From: JAJFTV01 sp964426355
GTDB lineage: Bacteria > Chloroflexota > Anaerolineae > Anaerolineales > Anaerolineaceae
NCBI GenBank assembly: GCA_964426355.1
Contig: CAYRRA010000177.1
Location: 1 to 8,929 of the forward strand
DNA length: 8,929 nucleotides
Reading direction: 5' to 3'
Shown piece after piece: positions 1-6,210 of this stretch. Position 1 is the first letter of the stretch. Every line of letters begins with the position of its first letter. The position numbers and the translations under genes were made by a program. The notes below the pieces were generated by a model. That model was not told the origin of the DNA, did not search any database, and was given only the letters and a program-made list of their open reading frames with translations.

Positions 1-1
1 T

Positions 2-94
2 GCCCGGGGGTATGTGTCCATCAACCCGCTGCACCTGGATATGACGGCGCATGACCAAATCCAACAGTTAGGCGAGTGGGGCTGGGAGCGGTGA
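2..94 (+). CDS. surE: 5'/3'-nucleotidase SurE, C-terminal end (5' part outside window)
   Basis: Frame 2 is open from the window edge to a TGA at 92-94 and gives 30 residues. They contain GYVSINPLHLDMTAH, which matches the conserved end of SurE (E. coli has GYVSITPLHVDLTAH), followed by an amphipathic helix and a short tail ending EWGWER. SurE is a metal-dependent cytosolic nucleotidase that removes phosphate from 5'- and 3'-nucleoside monophosphates, linked to stress survival. The catalytic N-terminal metal site lies outside the window, so activity cannot be judged. No T-rich terminator follows; there is only a weak CCTGT/ACAGG inverted repeat at 95-111. Confidence 0.82.
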   Translation, partial: ARGYVSINPLHLDMTAHDQIQQLGEWGWER

Positions 95-140
95 CCTGTA
101 ATCCTGACAGGCAAAGGGTGTAACAAAACGAGGGGAGGTG

Positions 141-620
141 TCATTGGGGCAAGACAGGCAGAGGGTGAATATACAAAAACCAACATGAAACATTACATTG
201 ACGATGAGCAGAAATAGCAGCCTGATTGACCAAAGGACGGCTTTTGGTGATGAATGATCTTTGATTATTAGGAACAGCCAGGGAATCTACCCATACCGTG
301 TGTTTTTCTCGTGGGGATAGGATAGATTTTGCTATAAATACGATCGCACAGAAATGGATTGATATCGCCAACCATCAGCAGGTGGAAGTGAGCATGGGGC
401 GGTTCTATGACGGACAGAATACCGTATAAATGATGGCTTTTTGAACCCGTATACCTATGGAGTAATGGATCATGAGATACTGGTGTATGCAACGCTGGAC
501 ATCGAGAATTATGATCGGTTTGCTGAGAACTCCAGTATTCGTCTGGCATGGAGAGCGAACAGAGAGACGGGTGCTTTTGAAGTTATTCCCACGACGGGGA
601 TAGAATGCGTGGCGGATTAA
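141..620 (+). pseudogene. Decayed unidentified gene with frameshifts and stops
   Basis: No single frame is open, but protein-like stretches follow one another on the plus strand in alternating frames. Codons 204-257 (frame 3) begin MSRNSSLIDQ and end at TGA 255. Codons 258-320 (frame 3) include RNSQGIYPYRVFFSWG and end at TAG 318. Codons 331-432 (frame 1) include IAQKWIDIANHQQVEVSMG and end at TAA. Codons 411-620 (frame 3) include NPYTYGVMDHEILVYATLD and RLAWRANRETGAFEVIPTTG and end at TAA 618-620. The joins imply at least two small indels and one in-frame stop. The composition suggests a beta-rich domain, but I do not recognise the family. The minus-strand open frames over this region look like shadows. 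Sequencing error is an alternative to decay. Confidence 0.45.
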
Positions 621-756
621 TAAGCTACATTCGTGGCATGAATATTGAATCAAAATGATCCATGCAATCCGTACCCGGTTTGAGCCAGCCTTGCAGACTG
701 GTGTAAAGGGGGTGAAGTTCACAGGAACCAATCGTCCTGCACCGCAGCGGGCTGAC
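621..756. other. Spacer between decayed gene and CBS promoter
   Basis: About 135 bases without a convincing gene. A 45-codon plus-strand frame starts with ATG 655 and ends at TAG 790-792. It has no ribosome site and overlaps the promoter of the next gene, so it is probably chance or a further piece of the upstream decayed gene. Confidence 0.4.
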
Positions 757-784
757 TTGTCAATCAACCGGTTTCTGCTATACT
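757..784 (+). promoter_or_regulatory. Sigma-70-type extended -10 promoter for CBS gene
   Basis: TTGTCA at 757-762, a 16-bp spacer, and TATACT at 779-784 preceded by TG plus one base (extended -10). Transcription would start near 791. That gives a roughly 50-nt leader to the ATG at 841 and argues against the upstream TTG at 802 as the start. Confidence 0.6.
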
Positions 785-840
785 CAAGGTAGCCAAGTAA
801 CTTGATAATTCATTCTTTCAAAAATCCCTGGAGAAATGAG

Positions 841-1257
841 ATGGAATTTACTGTTCGTGACTGGATGAATGACCTGATTGTTTTTATTGAACCGCACAAG
901 ACGGTCAGTGAAGCGTTGGCTTTGATGCGCCGGCGCTACATTCACAGCCTGATTGTGAGTAAATCGGAACAATTCCCTGAATACGGCATCATCACTTCCA
1001 CCGATATTTCCGACAAGATCATTGCGCAACAGCGTAACCCCAGCACGGTTAAAGTATATGAAATCATGAATTCACCGCTGCTGACGGTTAATCGCGATAC
1101 GCTCATTCAGGATTGTGCGCTGCTGATGCGAAAGCACCAAATCCATCATTTACCGGTTAAGAATGACGATGGTGAGTTAATCGGGATGATTTCTGCAACC
1201 GACTTTCTGGTGGTGGCTGAAGCCATGGGCAGGGCGCCGGGCGAACAAATCATCTGA
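841..1257 (+). CDS. Small CBS-domain pair protein
   Basis: A 138-residue protein made almost wholly of two tandem CBS domains, about residues 5-60 and 73-127. Each ends in the ribose-contacting motif typical of CBS pairs: ITSTDI (T54, D55) and ISATDF (T120, D121). Such stand-alone pairs bind adenine nucleotides such as AMP, ATP or S-adenosylmethionine in a cleft between the domains and act as cytosolic energy or ligand sensors. No effector domain is attached, so the partner is unknown. The ATG at 841 is chosen because GGAG at 830-833 sits 7 nt upstream. A longer frame from TTG 802 would put its start just after the predicted transcription start and has no ribosome site. The next gene has its own promoter. 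Confidence 0.85.
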   Translation: MEFTVRDWMNDLIVFIEPHKTVSEALALMRRRYIHSLIVSKSEQFPEYGIITSTDISDKIIAQQRNPSTVKVYEIMNSPLLTVNRDTLIQDCALLMRKHQIHHLPVKNDDGELIGMISATDFLVVAEAMGRAPGEQII

Positions 1258-1278
1258 TTATTCCATCCATTTTTCCGC

Positions 1279-1284
1279 TATAAT
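1279..1284 (+). promoter_or_regulatory. -10 element of first CAP-LysM gene, probably leaderless
   Basis: A perfect TATAAT (context CGCTATAATGG) ends 7 bp before the ATG at 1292, so transcription should begin at about 1290-1292. The -35 is weak (CTGATT at 1254-1259 with a 19-bp spacer, overlapping the CBS stop codon). No Shine-Dalgarno sequence lies upstream of either possible ATG. The alternative ATG at 1283 lies inside the -10 hexamer and could not be on this transcript. Confidence 0.5.
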
Positions 1285-1291
1285 GGATCGA

Positions 1292-2269
1292 ATGCGGAAT
1301 AAATATTTACGCCATTTTGTATTATTGGCAATATTGCCATTTGTTGTCTTATCTCTTCCTTATGCGGTACAGGCACAGGGAATCAGTGCATCTGAATTGA
1401 TCGATGCGGTCAATGCATTCCGTGCCACGTATGGGCTTCAGGCTTACCAGGTTGACGGAAACCTGATGGCGGTTGCCCAGGCACACTCTGAATACCAGGC
1501 ATCGATCAATAAGGTAACCCATACCCGCGCCGATGGCAGCGGACCTGGCGATCACGGCATCTCATCCGAAAATATCGCAGGGGGGTACTCGGTTTCAGCG
1601 CAAACGTTGATTAATGTCTGGTCGGATTACTGGCATACCTTTACCATGATTGGCTTCACCCAGGGTTTGGTGGGGGCAGGTGTCGCCTCCGGCGATGGCG
1701 GTTTTTTGTATTACACACTGGTGGTCAAAAACACCGGCGAAAGAAGCGGTCTTCCCGACACTGCAGCGCCTACTTCAACAGGCGGGGCAGCAGTAGCAAA
1801 AACCATCCAAGCCACGCCAACGCCGTTTGCCACAGCAACCCCCCAGCAGGATGGATCCATTATCCATATTGTTGGACCCGGTGAGACGTTGTGGAGTATT
1901 TCCAATGCCTATGGTGTGCTGGTTGACGTCCTCGCTGCGATGAACAACCTGGATTCGGAAAATCCGTTGATTTATCCCGGGCAAAGCATCCAGGTGCGAG
2001 CGCAGAATACTCCCACAGCGACCGCCACCATTACCAACACACCCTTACCACCTACGCGTACACTGCGCCCCACCCGCACCCCTCAAACCACAGTCAACAG
2101 AACAACCACTACCCCTGAGGATGCACAAACCGGGAATCCATTGCTTCCGGAGAACACCTTAATCAACCAGGGGAACCTGCGGACTCTGGGTGCGATCACC
2201 ATTGTTGTGACACTGTTGGGTATTTCTGCGTTTGTGGCGGGTCGAATATGGGGGCATGGTAAAAAATAA
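1292..2269 (+). CDS. Secreted CAP/SCP domain protein with LysM and C-terminal membrane anchor
   Basis: A 325-residue envelope protein (numbered from ATG 1292). Residues 1-29 form a signal peptide (MRNKYLR, a hydrophobic core, then a VQA/QG-like cleavage region). A CAP (SCP-PR1, CAP-superfamily) domain spans about 33-147, with candidate pocket residues H65, E93 and H115 and the W-S-x-x-H motif around 110-115. A Thr/Pro-rich stretch leads to a LysM domain at about 191-236 (GETLWSISNAYG and NPLIYPGQSI), which binds the N-acetylglucosamine-containing glycan of peptidoglycan. A second Thr/Pro-rich linker (237-277) comes before one membrane helix (298-318) with a short basic tail, giving an outward-facing anchored protein. 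The role of bacterial CAP domains is not settled. The gene is a tandem paralogue of its downstream neighbour. An upstream in-frame ATG (1283) lies within the promoter -10, so 1292 is preferred. Confidence 0.85.
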   Translation: MRNKYLRHFVLLAILPFVVLSLPYAVQAQGISASELIDAVNAFRATYGLQAYQVDGNLMAVAQAHSEYQASINKVTHTRADGSGPGDHGISSENIAGGYSVSAQTLINVWSDYWHTFTMIGFTQGLVGAGVASGDGGFLYYTLVVKNTGERSGLPDTAAPTSTGGAAVAKTIQATPTPFATATPQQDGSIIHIVGPGETLWSISNAYGVLVDVLAAMNNLDSENPLIYPGQSIQVRAQNTPTATATITNTPLPPTRTLRPTRTPQTTVNRTTTTPEDAQTGNPLLPENTLINQGNLRTLGAITIVVTLLGISAFVAGRIWGHGKK

Positions 2270-2276
2270 AAATTGG

Positions 2277-2293
2277 TCATCCTGACAGGATGA
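2277..2293. repeat. 17-bp perfect palindrome between the two CAP genes
   Basis: TCATCCTG (2277-2284), a central A, and CAGGATGA (2286-2293) form a perfect inverted repeat 8 bp after the stop of the first CAP gene. It contains CTGACA (2282-2287), the likeliest -35 of the second CAP gene. No T tract follows, so an operator for a dimeric regulator fits better than a terminator. Confidence 0.5.
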
Positions 2294-2308
2294 ACACTCA
2301 GGTATAAT
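2282..2308 (+). promoter_or_regulatory. Promoter of second CAP-LysM gene, probably leaderless
   Basis: A perfect TATAAT at 2303-2308 lies 9 bp before ATG 2318, giving a predicted transcription start only about 2-4 nt before the start codon. CTGACA at 2282-2287 is the best -35, with a short 15-bp spacer. There is no Shine-Dalgarno sequence. The arrangement copies that of the upstream paralogue. Confidence 0.5.
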
Positions 2309-2317
2309 TGCTCAAAT

Positions 2318-3334
2318 ATGAGAAAGAAAATACTTCCCTTATTGTTGGTTTTCTCATTTCTACTGATTACGCCACTGGCGCCGGAAGCGCAATCGGTGCA
2401 GGCACAGGCTGGATCAGCGTATGATTTGATTGCTGCAGTTAATGCTCTTCGCGCTCAACAAGGACTTACGGCTTTAGAAGTTGACCCGATTTTGATGTCG
2501 ATCGCGCAAGGGCATTCTGATTATCAAGCTTCGGTGGGGTATTGGACACATGAAGGTCCGGGGGGATCGAGACCGCGAGACCGCGCCATGTCAGCCGGTT
2601 TTGGCGGTGGCGCAACCGTTTATGTCTCCGAAAACGTGGCAGTCCTCAACACATCGGCATCCTTTTCAACCTTAATCTATTCCATCTGGTCGGATGCGAT
2701 ACACTGGAATACGATGACTAGCTCCAGCTATACCCATGCAGGAGCGGGAGTAACGGTGAGCGGTGATGAGGTGTACTACACGCTGGATGTCGGCTATATT
2801 GCTGGCAGCCCCGGAGGGTATGTACCCGGTGCAACCTATACAGCGGGAAGCTCGTATAGCGCACCCACACAGGCAACCTCTGACGTCATTTCACCGGTGG
2901 TCACATCCACACCGCGCACCGATGGCTCGGTTTACCACACCGTTCAGCAGGGGCAGTCGATGTGGAGCATCGCCATTGCATACGAGATGACGATCAAAGA
3001 GATTGCCGAGATGAACGGTCTTGATTTTGAAAATCCGTCCATTTGGGCGGGAGTAGAGCTGCTTATACAGCCTTCCTTGCAGCCATCGGCGACCAGTCCT
3101 TTAACCAACACGCCCCTACCGGAAACCCGTACACCGCGCCCCAGCACTACACCGCGCCTACCGACGATTACACCTACGGCGACACAGGTGGGTACCCCTA
3201 CCTCAGAGCCTTTCATCAAGCTGCCTTCCTTGAAAAAAATGGACCACGGAACACTGGGAATCGTGGTGATTGCTGTTTGTTCGCTCGGTTTGCTGGCAGT
3301 CATTCTCACCGGTTTCAGGCGCAGTAAATCGTAG
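2318..3334 (+). CDS. Secreted CAP/SCP domain protein with LysM and C-terminal membrane anchor (paralogue 2)
   Basis: A 338-residue paralogue of the preceding gene with the same domain order. Residues 1-31 are a signal peptide (MRKKILPLLL start, VQAQAG cleavage region). The CAP domain spans about 36-160, with H66, H78, E105 and the WSDAIH motif (W124, H129). A Tyr/Gly/Ser-rich spacer follows at about 161-200. The LysM domain at about 205-251 has GQSMWSIAIAYE and ENPSIWAGVELL. A Thr/Pro-rich linker (252-298) leads to one membrane helix (about 312-331) and a basic tail, RRSKS. It should sit on the outer face of the cytoplasmic membrane and reach into the peptidoglycan. The CAP domain is longer than in paralogue 1, with a Gly-rich insertion near 93-100. 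A strong bidirectional terminator lies 42 bp downstream. Confidence 0.86.
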   Translation: MRKKILPLLLVFSFLLITPLAPEAQSVQAQAGSAYDLIAAVNALRAQQGLTALEVDPILMSIAQGHSDYQASVGYWTHEGPGGSRPRDRAMSAGFGGGATVYVSENVAVLNTSASFSTLIYSIWSDAIHWNTMTSSSYTHAGAGVTVSGDEVYYTLDVGYIAGSPGGYVPGATYTAGSSYSAPTQATSDVISPVVTSTPRTDGSVYHTVQQGQSMWSIAIAYEMTIKEIAEMNGLDFENPSIWAGVELLIQPSLQPSATSPLTNTPLPETRTPRPSTTPRLPTITPTATQVGTPTSEPFIKLPSLKKMDHGTLGIVVIAVCSLGLLAVILTGFRRSKS

Positions 3335-3375
3335 CCACTTTTTTTAGCCGATCTCACGGACAGAGTCATTAATAG

Positions 3376-3413
3376 AAAAGAGTTGCACCGCAAAAAACAG
3401 GTGCAACTCTTTT
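3376..3413. terminator. Perfect bidirectional intrinsic terminator
   Basis: AAAAGAGTTGCACC (3376-3389) and GGTGCAACTCTTTT (3400-3413) pair perfectly over 14 bp around a 10-nt loop. On the plus strand the stem ends in TTTT after CAP gene 2. On the minus strand it ends in TTTT after the convergent hydrolase, whose stop codon is 60 bp away. It therefore serves both genes. Confidence 0.85.
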
Positions 3414-3473
3414 AGCGTGGTAAAACAACTGTCTTTGAAAATAAATCCAGATGTCACATTCCAAATTAGACGA

Positions 3474-4865
3474 TCACGCCTGTTTGACCCGGTCGGACAG
3501 GTAACCGCCGAATTTCAGATGTATAACTTCACCCTGTTCATCCAGAATAAAGGAGGTCTCCTCTCCGCTTGTCCCGCCGCCTTTCATACGGAACTTGTTT
3601 TCCCCTTCAGGTACCAACTGCGAGCGAATCTGGGGGTTATCTTCTTTGTTGGTGAAGATCAATTTTCCATCAGCAATTTTTACCACGACGAACTGACCGG
3701 CAAATTCATAAGTGCCGATAAATTTTTCCCATTCCGGGGGGATTTTGAAATTCCGCTCTGCCAGTATTTCCGCCTGTTTTTCCAGGCGATTAAAAACTGG
3801 GGCAAGCAGTTCCAATGCCTCATTACATATTTTGCCGACGTCCGACATGGTGTTGGTGAAAACGGCAAAGCCAAGTTTCATGGCAGGGATCATTCCAATC
3901 TGGGTAACATAGCCATGAATGCCGCCGCTGTGCCCAATAACTCTATGACCAGAAGCTGTTTTTGCCAGGATCCAGCCGATACCGATATCCGTCCCTTTAT
4001 TTGCTCCCTCACCATAAAAAACGGGAGAATGCATTTCTCTCAATGTGGAGCCGCCCACAACCTGGTTTCCTCCCGCTGCCTTATCTGAAAACTGCATTGA
4101 GATGAATTTTGCCATGTCTATTACATTTGAATAAAGCTGCCCGGCAGGTGAAATGCATTCAAGGTCAAAGATGGGCGCGGGTTGGAAATTTTTCCCCTCA
4201 GCATCGGAAACATACCCGATTGCTCTTTTTGAATAAAACTCAGGGGTCAGATCAAAACCGGAATCTTTCATCCCCAGTGGTTCAAGAATAGCCTGTTTAA
4301 CATAATCCCGATAGGGCTTCCCCGCAATTAGAGAAAGGGTGTGTCCTAATAAAGAAATCCCAAGGTTGGAATATTTAAACTCGCTGTAAGGTGGAAAAAT
4401 GATTTCGGCGCCTTCGAGGTTTTCCAGCAAAACATCTGGCTGGGGAAAGTTCAGATCTTTCCAGAAATTCAGGGTTGATTCGCGCGGAATTCCCGATGTA
4501 TGAGAAACAACCTGCCGAAAAGTCGGCGGTTTGGGGTCAGGGAAACTGGATTTAAACTTAATTCGCGGTTCATATTTCTCCAGCGGTTCATCCAAAAAAA
4601 GTTTGCCTGCATCCCTCAACTGCATCAGCATGGTTGCAGTAAACAATTTGGTGATCGATCCGACTCGAAACAGATGTTGAATGGTCATCGGAATTTTCTC
4701 ATCCAGGTTGGCATACCCGTAAGCTCCGCTCCAGATGATTTCCTGGTCCAGAATGACTGCCGCGGTCATCCCAGGGATATTCTGCAGTTCCAGTTCATCT
4801 GCCAACTGCGCGCTCAGTAAATCAAGTACGGCATTGATGGATGGGTTTTTATCTGCATTACTCAT
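3474..4865 (-). CDS. Serine hydrolase, beta-lactamase family (class C/esterase type)
   Basis: A 463-residue protein of the penicillin-binding/beta-lactamase superfamily (Pfam PF00144 style). The nucleophile motif is S70-I-T-K73 in FRVGSITKLF. The tyrosine motif is Y165-S-N167, and H312-S-G-G315 takes the place of KTG, as is usual in esterase-like members. HTSGIP at 122-127 is also typical of the family. The catalytic domain ends at about 358. Residues 380-460 form a separate beta-rich C-terminal domain (FIGTYEFAG onward), like the lipocalin-type extension often attached to these hydrolases. There is no signal peptide, so it is probably cytosolic; its substrate (ester, amide or D-amino-acid peptide) cannot be told from sequence. 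The ATG at 4863-4865 follows AGGAG by about 10 nt. The gene is monocistronic and convergent with the CAP genes. Confidence 0.9.
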   Translation of the reverse strand: MSNADKNPSINAVLDLLSAQLADELELQNIPGMTAAVILDQEIIWSGAYGYANLDEKIPMTIQHLFRVGSITKLFTATMLMQLRDAGKLFLDEPLEKYEPRIKFKSSFPDPKPPTFRQVVSHTSGIPRESTLNFWKDLNFPQPDVLLENLEGAEIIFPPYSEFKYSNLGISLLGHTLSLIAGKPYRDYVKQAILEPLGMKDSGFDLTPEFYSKRAIGYVSDAEGKNFQPAPIFDLECISPAGQLYSNVIDMAKFISMQFSDKAAGGNQVVGGSTLREMHSPVFYGEGANKGTDIGIGWILAKTASGHRVIGHSGGIHGYVTQIGMIPAMKLGFAVFTNTMSDVGKICNEALELLAPVFNRLEKQAEILAERNFKIPPEWEKFIGTYEFAGQFVVVKIADGKLIFTNKEDNPQIRSQLVPEGENKFRMKGGGTSGEETSFILDEQGEVIHLKFGGYLSDRVKQA

Positions 4866-4981
4866 ACGATTTCATCTCCTGATCAGTGAAAAATAATGGG
4901 GTTGATGGGTCGGTGACTTTTTGCTTTTACTCTTTTACAAAATGGGCATCGAACAATACCAGTACTAAATACTCTAATTTA

Positions 4982-5010
4982 ATGATAGCAATGCGTGACC
5001 TGACCACCAA
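4982..5010 (-). promoter_or_regulatory. Candidate promoter for the serine hydrolase
   Basis: Read on the minus strand: TTGGTG (5010-5005), a 17-bp spacer, then TATCAT (4987-4982) preceded by TGC (extended -10). It predicts a start near 4975 and a leader of about 110 nt. The -35 is imperfect and no alternative is better. Confidence 0.4.
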
Positions 5011-5031
5011 GACAATAGTGGGGAAAACAAT

Positions 5032-5077
5032 TCAACGAAATTGTGATTAATTTGGAGAATGGTCAACAAAATTGTGA
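5032..5077. repeat. 15-bp direct repeat, 31 bp apart
   Basis: TCAACGAAATTGTGA at 5032-5046 and TCAACAAAATTGTGA at 5063-5077 differ at one base and are 31 bp apart start to start, close to three helical turns. They lie just upstream of the candidate hydrolase promoter and could be a paired binding site or a repeat remnant. Confidence 0.45.
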
Positions 5078-5442
5078 GAAGTGGTTAGTGTAAACTATTT
5101 TCTGTAAATTGCAATACCTAAACAGAATGATGAGTCAGATGTGTCCTGACGGCAGAAAAAAACATGAATAGGAACACAAGTTGACTCACCAAAATGATTT
5201 TGGTAGATTGACCAGGCAATTGACCGTTAACCGTCTCTGTAAACTGGCGAATGGCGTTGCGCAGATACCGAAAAGCTGGCGAAACCTTTTTTTTCGAGCA
5301 CGGAAGCCATAGCAGTTCAATGCGGTTCATCTCTCGCGATTGACTGAACTGATGTAGCGCTTAACCGCGCAAGAGCTTCTGGTCGGCGTGTTCGTTCAAC
5401 ATCTCAAGACCAGCCTCCAAAAGAAGATGTAAGGATGATCTC

Positions 5443-6186
5443 TTAGATTATGAAATCCTCCTCGTGCCATATTTCCATATCGGTTTCCTGCTGTAAGGTA
5501 TCTTTTTTATGATGTCCGTTGTTGCCGCCGGGGTAGAGTGGGATCAAGACACGTTCTTTCTCCAGGGTTTCAACGCGTTTGGATAAAGATGATAATGCTG
5601 CCATCACCGTATCCGGCAGGCGGTTGTGATGTAGATCGGTTTCTTCCTGGGTGGGCTGGCTGCGTTTGATGATGTGTCCCGGCACGCCGACGACAATCGA
5701 ATGGGCGGGCACCGGTTTGACCACCACGGCGTTTGCGCCGATCCGGCTGCCCTTGCCGATCTCGATGGCACCCAACACCTTAGCGCCTGCGCCAATGACC
5801 ACATTATCACCGATGGTGGGATGGCGTTTGCCTTTCTCAATGCTGACACCGCCCAACGTGACGCCGTGATACAGGGTGACGTTATGCCCGATTTCGGTCG
5901 TTTCACCAATCACAACACCCATGCCGTGATCGATAAAGAAACCCGTCCCGATGCGTGCACCAGGATGAATTTCGATACCGGTTAAAAAGCGGTTGAACTG
6001 TGAAAGCGCGCGCGCCAGCCAGTGGAGACCCAAGTTCCATAAGCGGTGGGTAATGCGGTGTCCCCATATGGCGTGCAGCCCGGAATAAAGCGTGAGGATT
6101 TCCCAAATGTTGCGCGCAGCGGGGTCACGCTCCAGGGCTGCTTTCAGGTCTTCGTGCATGGTTTGAAATATCTCTTTAATCATCAT
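5443..6186 (-). CDS. cysE: Serine O-acetyltransferase (EpsC/Bacillus type)
   Basis: Transfers acetyl from acetyl-CoA to L-serine, giving O-acetylserine for CysK. A helical N-terminal domain (about 1-68) leads into a left-handed beta-helix of hexapeptide repeats (about 70-172). Catalytic-site motifs are IEIHPGARIG (72-80), FIDHGMG with D86-H87, LYHGVTLGG (105-113) and KGKRHPTIGDNV. The EIHP form and the DLHHNRLPD segment followed by a short coiled coil (about 194-212) match the Bacillus-type enzyme. Unusually, a further 35-residue tail follows and ends in the acidic/hydrophobic EEDFII. The start is ATG at 6186 (or the adjacent ATG at 6183), downstream of AAAGGTGAG; the GTG at 6192 lies inside that ribosome site. 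The gene is 24 bp after cysK and almost surely co-transcribed with it. Confidence 0.93.
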   Translation of the reverse strand: MMIKEIFQTMHEDLKAALERDPAARNIWEILTLYSGLHAIWGHRITHRLWNLGLHWLARALSQFNRFLTGIEIHPGARIGTGFFIDHGMGVVIGETTEIGHNVTLYHGVTLGGVSIEKGKRHPTIGDNVVIGAGAKVLGAIEIGKGSRIGANAVVVKPVPAHSIVVGVPGHIIKRSQPTQEETDLHHNRLPDTVMAALSSLSKRVETLEKERVLIPLYPGGNNGHHKKDTLQQETDMEIWHEEDFII

Positions 6187-6210
6187 ACTCACCTTTTTGA
6201 ACCATCGCTG

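Larger units (their letters stand above)
4866..5442. other. Gene-poor intergenic region, possible remnants
   Basis: 577 bases between the hydrolase start and the cysE stop. The left third holds the hydrolase ribosome site and candidate promoter, and a 15-bp direct repeat (5032-5046 and 5063-5077). The middle holds a 70-codon minus-strand frame (5118-5330) with mixed composition, no ribosome site and no recognisable domain; I do not count it as a gene. Near the right end, plus-strand codons 5358-5426 read like a protein C-terminus (includes LTAQELLVGVFVQHLKTSLQ) but have a stop just upstream, so this could be a gene fragment. No clear terminator for cysE is visible. Confidence 0.4.

Noticed and set aside
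405..767. 120-codon open frame on the minus strand
   Set aside because: It is antisense to plus-strand segments that look more like protein, has no ribosome site, and is rich in Cys, Arg and His in a way typical of shadow frames. The overlapping minus frames at 141-371 and 268-549 are similar.
2944..3393. 149-codon minus-strand open frame
   Set aside because: It is a shadow of the Thr/Pro-rich and LysM coding region of the second CAP gene and runs through the terminator hairpin.
3417..4088. 223-codon plus-strand open frame
   Set aside because: It is antisense to the serine hydrolase, whose catalytic motifs are intact. It starts inside the terminator region without a ribosome site.
5118..5330. 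70-codon minus-strand open frame as a gene
   Set aside because: It has no ribosome site, no recognisable domain, and a frame that crosses a T8 run. It may be a remnant, but a real product cannot be supported.
5379..5413. CTGGTC/GACCAG inverted repeat as the cysE terminator
   Set aside because: The 6-bp stem has a 23-nt loop and no T tract on the minus strand.
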